Of a stretch of DNA of 8,337 nucleotides, positions 1-4,602 are shown in pieces (the first letter of the stretch is position 1; every line of letters starts with the position of its first letter). Source of the stretch: Candidatus Nomurabacteria bacterium (GTDB lineage Bacteria > Patescibacteriota > Minisyncoccia > Phycocordibacterales > UBA918); the NCBI GenBank assembly GCA_943359405.1, contig CALRHO010000029.1:1-8337 (forward strand). Reading direction: 5' to 3'. Position numbers and translations under genes: made by a program. The notes below the pieces were generated by a model. It did no database searches and had not been told where the DNA came from. It saw only the letters and a program-made list of their open reading frames with translations.

Positions 1-90
1 GAGACCGAACGCGGGCAGGTGCTGGGTCGCCGCACCTTTACCATCGACCTTAGCGGTAACCCCGGCACCCTCATGACTCGTATCGAATAG
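1..90 (+). CDS. C-terminal end of an unrecognised protein (partial)
   Basis: An open frame enters from the left edge and ends at TAG (88-90), giving the last 29 residues of a protein. The end reads TIDLSGNPGTLMTRIE. The other two forward frames hit stops before base 75, so this is the only forward frame that stays open to base 90. The fragment is too short to assign to a family, and no membrane segment or catalytic motif is visible. Its stop codon lies inside the palindrome at 85-110, so that element could act as this gene's terminator or as an operator shared with ileS. Confidence 0.55.
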   Translation, partial: ETERGQVLGRRTFTIDLSGNPGTLMTRIE

Positions 91-110
91 TTCAGTTAAC
101 TGAACTATTC
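85..110. repeat. Perfect 26-bp palindrome at the end of the upstream gene
   Basis: Each half is GAATAGTTCAGTT followed by its exact reverse complement, centred between bases 97 and 98 on GTTAAC. In RNA it could form an 11-bp stem with a TTAA loop. As DNA it is a two-fold symmetric site suited to a dimeric regulator. No T run follows, so it is not a classical intrinsic terminator. It covers the stop codon of the upstream gene and lies 132 bases before ileS. The symmetry is seen directly; the role as terminator, operator or RNA-processing site is undecided. Confidence 0.7.
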
Positions 111-157
111 AGGATTGATGCGTACGGTGAGTATAGCCTGGTCTTGCCTGAAAATAG

Positions 158-166
158 TGGTACTAT
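158..166 (+). promoter_or_regulatory. Possible extended -10 promoter for ileS
   Basis: TGGTACTAT fits the extended -10 form TG-N-TAnnAT, with four of six matches to TATAAT. No good -35 box lies 16-18 bases upstream; TTGCCT (144-149) is too close, with an 11-base spacer. Transcription would start near 173, at the first of two stem-loops, leaving a leader of about 70 bases before the ileS ATG. A weaker -10-like stretch lies at 219-231. This is inferred from sequence alone. Confidence 0.3.
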
Positions 167-170
167 GCGC

Positions 171-212
171 TAGTGCGCCTGATATGCGCACTACCGAGGC
201 AATTCGTCTCGG
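171..212 (+). promoter_or_regulatory. Two adjacent stem-loops in the ileS 5' leader
   Basis: The first stem pairs TAGTGCGC (171-178) with GCGCACTA (186-193), a perfect 8-bp stem around a 7-base loop. The second starts at the next base: CCGAGGC (194-200) pairs with GTCTCGG (206-212) with one G-U pair and a 5-base loop. With no gap between them they could stack. They end 30 bases before the ileS start codon. This is not a recognisable T-box: no long specifier stem I and no terminator stem with a T run are seen. It could be a leader regulating ileS, an mRNA-stabilising structure or a small RNA. Confidence 0.4.
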
Positions 213-242
213 CATGTCTGATACACATAACTCCAATTTCAT

Positions 243-3200
243 ATGAGTAAACGTGAAGGTCGCGAAAACGACACCGTAGCGGTTGAGACCGTTGCCAAAA
301 GTGAGGTTGCACAGCGCGAAGAGGCCATCCAGGCCTTCTGGGCTGAGCACGACATTTTTCATAAAAGTATCACCACTCCAGCGGGTGGAGAGCCCGGAAA
401 AAATTTTAAGGGAGACTTTGTCTTTTACGATGGGCCGCCGTTTGCCACTGGCCTCCCGCACTACGGGCACATCCTGGCCGGTACGATTAAAGACGCGATT
501 CCGCGTTTTTGGACGATGCAGGGCTATCGGGTAGAGCGGAAGTGGGGGTGGGACTGTCATGGGCTTCCGCTCGAGAACCTGATTGAGAAGAAACTGGGTC
601 TGGCTACCAAGCGTGATATCGAAGCCTACGGGGTCAAGAATTTTAACGAACAAGCACGGGCAGCGGTGATGGAGTATGCGGACGATTGGGCTAAGGTGGT
701 GCCGCGCATGGGTCGCTGGGCGGATATGGAAGAGGACTACAAGACTATGGACAGCACCTATACCGAGAGTGTGTGGTGGGTCTTTCGTGAGCTCCACAAG
801 AAAGGGCTGGTGTTTGAGGGCTTCAAGAGCATGCATCTCTGTCCGCGCTGTGGGACGACGCTCAGCAACTTTGAGGTCAACCAGGGCTATAAGGACATTA
901 AAGATATTGCCGTGACGGTAAAGCTCCCACTCCTTGATGAGGCAGGGAACCCGACTAACACGTCACTCCTCGTCTGGACCACCACGCCCTGGACGCTCCC
1001 TGGCAATATGGCGGCGGCGGTGCACCAGGATTATGAGTACGTGAAGGTAAAACTTGAAGGTGGTTTTGTGATCCTAGCCAAGGGACGACTCGCACAACTC
1101 GGCGAGGTGGCGTATGAGGTGGTGGAAGAAATGAAAGGTAGTGACCTCGTGGGTCGCTCGTACCAGCCACCGTTCGATTACTGGCAAAAGCAAGATTTTG
1201 AAGGGAAACAAAACGCCTGGAGGATTTACCATGCCGATTACGTCGAGCTCGGTGAAGAGGGTACTGGGGCTGTACACCTGGCACCAGCCTATGGTGACGA
1301 GGATATGCAACTGGCCAAAGCCCACGGCGTACCGATTATGCATCACGTCGATGAGGGTGGGCACTTCATGTCGTTTGTCACTGATTTTGCCGGACAACTG
1401 GTAAAGCCGAAGGACGATGACGAGGCAGGGGTTGATCACAAGGCCGCCGATATTGAGGTTCTCAAAAAACTCCAAGAGATGGGGAAGGTGTTTAAGAAAG
1501 AAAACATTACCCACAGCTATCCGCACTGTTGGCGCTGCGATACGCCACTCCTTAACTACGCGACGACGTCGTGGTTTGTGAACGTGCCTAAGATTAAGGA
1601 TGAGCTGGTGGCTGCCAATAATACCGTGCAGTGGGTCCCCGACCATGTGGGAAGTAACCGCTTCGGGCGGTGGCTCGAAGGTGCGCGTGACTGGGCGGTC
1701 TCACGCCAGCGCTACTGGGGTGCGCCACTTCCCATCTGGAAGCATCCAACGACTGGTGAATATAAGGTGTTTGGTTCACTGCGTGAATTGCAGCAGTACA
1801 TTAAAAAAAGTGGTAATCGCTACTACGTTGCTCGTCACGCTGAGGCGCAAAGTAATCTGACCGGCGTTATCAACGCTATCCCAGGCACTGACAATGGTCT
1901 CACCGAGACCGGTCGAGCCCAGGCGGTGGCGATAGCAGAGTCGCTCCGGGCAGCCGGCATCACTAAAATCTTTCACTCCGGTCTACAGCGCGGCCGCGAG
2001 ACGGCCGAGATTGTAGCAGAGGCACTTGGTCTGTCTGCGGAGGCGGTTATAGAAGACGCGCGGGTTATCGAGTACCAGGCGGGGGCTGCCTCCGAGGGCA
2101 AGACCTGGGCGGAGTTCAATGCTAACTTTGCGACTGAAGCTGAGAAGTTCACCAAGCAAATCCCGGGAGCGGAGGCACGCTACGACCTCATCAAGCGCAC
2201 AGGCTCATTTCTTTACGAAATCGATGCCACGTATCAGAACGAACATATTCTCGTGATTGGCCATGGTAGTTCACTGTTTGGGCTCTTGTGTGCAACCGAG
2301 GGAGCCAATCGTGATCGGGTAATTGCGCTCAAGGAACAAGGGTACCTGAAGAATGCAGAAGTCCGGGAACTGTCATTTGTGCCGATGCCACACAACGACC
2401 ACTACGAACTCGACTACCACCGGCCATACATCGACGAGATCGAGCTGTTCGATACGGACGGGACAAAGTTAGTACGGGTACCGGATGTCTTTGACTGTTG
2501 GTTTGAGAGTGGTTCGATGCCGTATGGCCAGCACCACTATCCCTTCTCTTTTGAGCGGTCTTTTGGGCAATCTTACCCACCGCTCGACAAGTCCCACCAC
2601 GTCACCGTATATCCGGATACGACTCCTCGTGGGACTGTCTCCGCGATGGGTAATCTTGTACCAAAATCCTCACTCAAAAATGGTACAAAGAGTTTTGAAG
2701 GATCATGCTTCCCAGCGCAGTTTATTGCCGAGGGCCTCGACCAGACGCGGGGCTGGTTCTATTCACTCATCGTCCTTGGGGTGGCGCTGTTTGGAAAGTC
2801 GCCCTATGAGCACGTTATCGTCAATGGGCTGGTACTCGCTGAGGACGGGAAGAAGATGAGTAAGAAGCTGCGCAATTATCCCGACCCAATGGAACTGGCA
2901 GACCGGGTGGGTGTCGATGCCATGCGCTACTACCTGCTTTCCTCTCCAGTGGTGCGGGGTGAAGACCTCAATTTCTCTGAGAAGGAAGTGCTTGAGCTCC
3001 AGCGCAAGAATATCGGTCGCCTCCACAATGTGCTCGCGATGTACGAACTGTACGCCGATGGCACGGCTGCTAGCGCCACCTCAACACACGTACTCGACCG
3101 TTGGATTATTGCGCGTCTTAACCAACTGATTGCTGACAGCGAAGCGGGCTATAAGGCGTACGAGCTCGATCGTGCGACACGACCACTCGCGGACTTTATT

Positions 3201-3917
3201 GATGACTTGTCGGTGTGGTATTTACGTCGTAGTCGCGAACGACTCAAGAGTGACGATGTGACTGATAAGCAGTTCGCCTTAAGGACACTCCGGCACGTGC
3301 TCCAAAACCTCGCGCTCGTGATGGCACCAGCGATGCCGTTTTATGCTGAGTATCTCTGGCAGGCAGTGAAAGGTGACGGTGATGTGATGAGCGTACATTT
3401 GGGGGTGTGGCCGAAGGGTGGGGAGGTAGATCCGGTGGTGATTGGAGAAATGAGTATTGTGCGTGAGTTTGTTACCCTCGCCCTTGAGGCGCGCACAAAA
3501 TCGGGAATTAAAGTCAGGCAGCCGTTAGCGCTCCTTTCGACGAGTATTGAGCTAACCGCTGAGTATGCAGAAATTGTGGCGGATGAGGTGAATGTAAAGA
3601 AGGTCATGTACGCATCAACGCAAACGGAACGCGTGGTATTGGACATAACATTAACTCCCGAACTGATTGCTGAGGGTCAGGTGCGAGAACTGATACGTGC
3701 GATACAAGAGCGGCGCAAGACCGAGGGTTTGGCGCCACAGGACCGGATTATTCTCACCCTAGCTACTACTGCTACCGGGCAGGCGCTCGTCGAGCAGTTT
3801 CAGGACACCATCATGAAGACCGTGGGAGCTACTGCCATTACGTATGGGGAGACCAGCAGCAACTCGGTCACCGCGGGTGAGCATCTGTTTACACTCGCTG
3901 TCACGAAAGTTTCTTAA
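243..3917 (+). CDS. ileS: Isoleucyl-tRNA synthetase with an inserted histidine-phosphatase domain
   Basis: This cytoplasmic class I synthetase charges tRNA-Ile with isoleucine using ATP. The nucleotide-binding motif is HYGH (residues 73-76) and the KMSKS loop is KMSKK (871-875). The editing (CP1) domain contains WTTTPW (245-250) and HLAPAYGDED (345-354), the latter carrying the acidic residues expected for removing mischarged valine. CPRC (200-203) and HCWRC (428-432) are probable metal-binding pairs. The core continues at SRQRYWGAPLPIW and WFESGSMPY. The anticodon-binding helical domain follows from about 960 (VLDRWIIARLN, FIDDLSVWYLRRSR). GLPHYGH and NYPDP mark the eukaryote-like IleRS type (about 1050 residues), which in other bacteria is associated with mupirocin resistance. 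Two insertions raise the length to 1224: a histidine phosphatase at about 525-715 and a segment at about 775-820. No Shine-Dalgarno precedes the ATG at 243; it was chosen because it gives a normal N-terminus before the first conserved helix. Confidence 0.97.
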   Translation: MSKREGRENDTVAVETVAKSEVAQREEAIQAFWAEHDIFHKSITTPAGGEPGKNFKGDFVFYDGPPFATGLPHYGHILAGTIKDAIPRFWTMQGYRVERKWGWDCHGLPLENLIEKKLGLATKRDIEAYGVKNFNEQARAAVMEYADDWAKVVPRMGRWADMEEDYKTMDSTYTESVWWVFRELHKKGLVFEGFKSMHLCPRCGTTLSNFEVNQGYKDIKDIAVTVKLPLLDEAGNPTNTSLLVWTTTPWTLPGNMAAAVHQDYEYVKVKLEGGFVILAKGRLAQLGEVAYEVVEEMKGSDLVGRSYQPPFDYWQKQDFEGKQNAWRIYHADYVELGEEGTGAVHLAPAYGDEDMQLAKAHGVPIMHHVDEGGHFMSFVTDFAGQLVKPKDDDEAGVDHKAADIEVLKKLQEMGKVFKKENITHSYPHCWRCDTPLLNYATTSWFVNVPKIKDELVAANNTVQWVPDHVGSNRFGRWLEGARDWAVSRQRYWGAPLPIWKHPTTGEYKVFGSLRELQQYIKKSGNRYYVARHAEAQSNLTGVINAIPGTDNGLTETGRAQAVAIAESLRAAGITKIFHSGLQRGRETAEIVAEALGLSAEAVIEDARVIEYQAGAASEGKTWAEFNANFATEAEKFTKQIPGAEARYDLIKRTGSFLYEIDATYQNEHILVIGHGSSLFGLLCATEGANRDRVIALKEQGYLKNAEVRELSFVPMPHNDHYELDYHRPYIDEIELFDTDGTKLVRVPDVFDCWFESGSMPYGQHHYPFSFERSFGQSYPPLDKSHHVTVYPDTTPRGTVSAMGNLVPKSSLKNGTKSFEGSCFPAQFIAEGLDQTRGWFYSLIVLGVALFGKSPYEHVIVNGLVLAEDGKKMSKKLRNYPDPMELADRVGVDAMRYYLLSSPVVRGEDLNFSEKEVLELQRKNIGRLHNVLAMYELYADGTAASATSTHVLDRWIIARLNQLIADSEAGYKAYELDRATRPLADFIDDLSVWYLRRSRERLKSDDVTDKQFALRTLRHVLQNLALVMAPAMPFYAEYLWQAVKGDGDVMSVHLGVWPKGGEVDPVVIGEMSIVREFVTLALEARTKSGIKVRQPLALLSTSIELTAEYAEIVADEVNVKKVMYASTQTERVVLDITLTPELIAEGQVRELIRAIQERRKTEGLAPQDRIILTLATTATGQALVEQFQDTIMKTVGATAITYGETSSNSVTAGEHLFTLAVTKVS
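1815..2390 (+). other. Histidine-phosphatase (phosphoglycerate mutase-like) domain inserted in IleRS
   Basis: Residues about 525-715 of IleRS form a complete branch-1-like histidine phosphatase domain. YYVARHAEAQSN carries the RHG-type motif, with R531 and the phosphate-accepting H532. LTETGRAQA is the usual following helix. SGLQRGRETAE supplies the second arginine (R583), VIEYQAG supplies the likely acid (E610), and VIGHGSS supplies the second catalytic histidine (H674). All expected active-site residues are therefore present. The domain sits between PLPIW plus a short GSLRELQQY strand, normal for this IleRS type, and YHRPYIDEIELF, which resumes the normal synthetase sequence. It thus replaces a short linker in the CP2 region of the core. 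The reading frame is unbroken across both junctions. The substrate is unknown; members of the superfamily act on sugar phosphates, nucleotides, phosphoproteins and cofactor precursors. Confidence 0.92.
2549..2679. repeat. Long imperfect inverted repeat coding for an extra IleRS segment
   Basis: The two halves pair over nearly the whole span. From the outside inward: TTTTGAG (2549-2555) with 2673-2679, TTTTGG (2561-2566) with 2661-2666, CAA (2568-2570) with 2656-2658, TTACCCA (2573-2579) with 2647-2653, CGC (2581-2583) with 2643-2645, GACA (2586-2589) with 2636-2639, GTCCCAC (2591-2597) with 2629-2635, and CGTA (2606-2609) with 2618-2621 at the tip. That is about 41 pairs interrupted by small bulges and mismatches. 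The DNA encodes roughly residues 769-813, and the extra segment beyond ordinary IleRS is about residues 775-820, between SFERSF and FPAQFIAEG. In related synthetases these two blocks are nearly adjacent. The stretch stays in frame and has no stop. It resembles a palindromic element that inserted within a gene; exact ends and origin are inferred. Confidence 0.7.
2656..2688. repeat. Short perfect inverted repeat overlapping the 3' arm of the longer palindrome
   Basis: TTGTACCA (2656-2663) is repeated as its exact reverse complement TGGTACAA (2681-2688) around a 17-base loop. It competes with the longer fold, because bases 2656-2666 also belong to the large hairpin. Such an alternative fold could mark an internal boundary of the inserted element or a mutually exclusive mRNA structure. 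It lies wholly in the ileS coding region. Confidence 0.45.
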
Positions 3918-3972
3918 CCACCAGAATATTACTACCGGCAATGAGTAGTGTGAACAAGCTAATCATGGTGGT
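3917..3972 (+). repeat. Nested inverted repeats between ileS and recO
   Basis: ACCACCA (3917-3923), beginning at the last base of the ileS stop codon, pairs with TGGTGGT (3966-3972). Inside it ACTAC (3931-3935) pairs with GTAGT (3945-3949). No T run follows, so it does not look like an intrinsic terminator. It may be an mRNA processing or stability element that lets ileS and recO be expressed at different levels. The pairing is short and could be partly chance. Confidence 0.3.
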
Positions 3973-3991
3973 AGGGGCACGGAGCTTATGA
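3941..3991 (+). CDS. Possible 16-codon upstream ORF overlapping the recO start
   Basis: An ATG at 3941 opens a frame reading MSSVNKLIMVVGARSL that stops at TGA 3989-3991. That stop overlaps the recO ATG (3988-3990) in the arrangement ATGA, typical of translational coupling. A -10-like TATTAC (3927-3932) lies 8 bases before this ATG, the same spacing seen between -10 element and start codon at metG. No Shine-Dalgarno is present. The peptide has no recognisable similarity and the ORF is short enough to occur by chance. Confidence 0.2.
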   Translation: MSSVNKLIMVVGARSL

Positions 3992-4566
3992 GTTACTCGA
4001 CGTACACGACAGAAGCAATCGTCTGCGGCACCCGCAATCGCAACACTACCGATTGCTCATATCTTCTTTTTACCCGTGATGGCGGTATGCTCTATGCCGA
4101 AGCTCGAGGTGCGCGGCGGGAAGGGAGCCGGCAGCGCTATGCGCTCCAGGACTTCACTCGGGTGCGGATATCACTGGTTCGGGGTAAGGCGGGTTGGCGA
4201 GTGGGGAGTGTTGAAGCACTCGAAAACTACTACACGGAAGCGGTTGACCGGGCGGCGCGGGGGAGCGTAGTGGCGTTGGTAAAATTATTGCGACGTTTTG
4301 CTCGGGGTGAGGAGTCGCATCCCGAGTTGTATCACTACACTAAGCGGGTGTTGCCGGTTTTGGCAGCGCCATGTGCTGAGCGCTCGTTTGTAGAAGTGTT
4401 CGTAGAGGTGCACACGCTCGCGTTGCTTGGATACGTTGCTCTTGGGGCCTTGCCGCTCGCACTTCGCAACCCGTCAGTTTCTGAGGCTCCGCTACTGGCT
4501 TCAGCAGACCACCTAGCCCGCCTACAGACAGCTCTCGAAAGCGCCATTGCACACAGTCACCTCTAA
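3988..4566 (+). CDS. recO: RecO-like DNA repair and recombination mediator, short form
   Basis: RecO binds single-stranded DNA and SSB and, with RecR, loads RecA at gaps. The N-terminal 80 residues fit the RecO OB-fold: YTTEAIVCGTRNRNTTDCSYLLFTRD is followed by a GMLYAEARGARR strand and loop and a positively charged surface. The remainder is helical (ENYYTEAVDRAARG onward, residues about 80-192), as in RecO. At 192 residues it is shorter than the usual 240 or so, and it lacks the C-terminal cysteine cluster that binds zinc in some family members. GGAG at 3981-3984 is only 3 bases from the ATG, too close for a good ribosome-binding site. It lies 70 bases after ileS in the same direction. The call rests on the N-terminal pattern and size; the helical part is weakly conserved. 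Confidence 0.75.
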   Translation: MSYSTYTTEAIVCGTRNRNTTDCSYLLFTRDGGMLYAEARGARREGSRQRYALQDFTRVRISLVRGKAGWRVGSVEALENYYTEAVDRAARGSVVALVKLLRRFARGEESHPELYHYTKRVLPVLAAPCAERSFVEVFVEVHTLALLGYVALGALPLALRNPSVSEAPLLASADHLARLQTALESAIAHSHL

Positions 4567-4586
4567 GCGGTGGGGTGCTGGGGCGG

Positions 4587-4595
4587 TGATATAAT
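4587..4595 (+). promoter_or_regulatory. Extended -10 promoter giving a probable leaderless mRNA
   Basis: TGATATAAT is a perfect extended -10 element, with TG one base before a full TATAAT (4590-4595). Transcription would start 6-8 bases later, at about 4602-4603, exactly at the ATG at 4603. No convincing -35 box or Shine-Dalgarno is present. This position is the main reason for choosing 4603 as the start of the membrane-protein gene rather than the in-frame GTG at 4570 or ATG at 4594, which would lie upstream of the transcript. Confidence 0.6.
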
Positions 4596-4602
4596 GACGC
4601 GT

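Noticed and set aside
151..170. T-box-like GTGGTAC stretch upstream of ileS
   Set aside because: The core differs from the conserved T-box sequence, and there is no specifier stem and no terminator hairpin with a T run before the gene. The leader is also too short for a T-box.
111..242. Possible tRNA in the ileS leader, suggested by the two stem-loops
   Set aside because: No acceptor stem closes the structures, there is no T-loop consensus, and the stems cannot be arranged as a cloverleaf.
105..836. 243-codon open frame on the minus strand over the ileS leader and N-terminus
   Set aside because: It is antisense to conserved IleRS sequence including HYGH, has no recognisable protein features, and is explained as a shadow of the coding frame.
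1074..1646. 190-codon minus-strand open frame opposite the IleRS editing domain
   Set aside because: It is antisense to conserved editing motifs, with no promoter or start signal; a shadow frame.
1803..1809. Run of seven A at the start of the histidine-phosphatase insertion, as a possible programmed slippage site
   Set aside because: Slippage by one base in either direction leads to an early stop (for example TGG TAA after one extra A). However, the run is short for polymerase slippage, the codon phase is not that of an A-AAA-AAG ribosomal slippery site, and no downstream signal is evident. The uninterrupted frame is the simpler reading.
4570..4602. Longer N-terminus of the membrane protein from GTG at 4570
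   Set aside because: The extra 11 codons run through a perfect extended -10 promoter and would lie upstream of the predicted transcript start.
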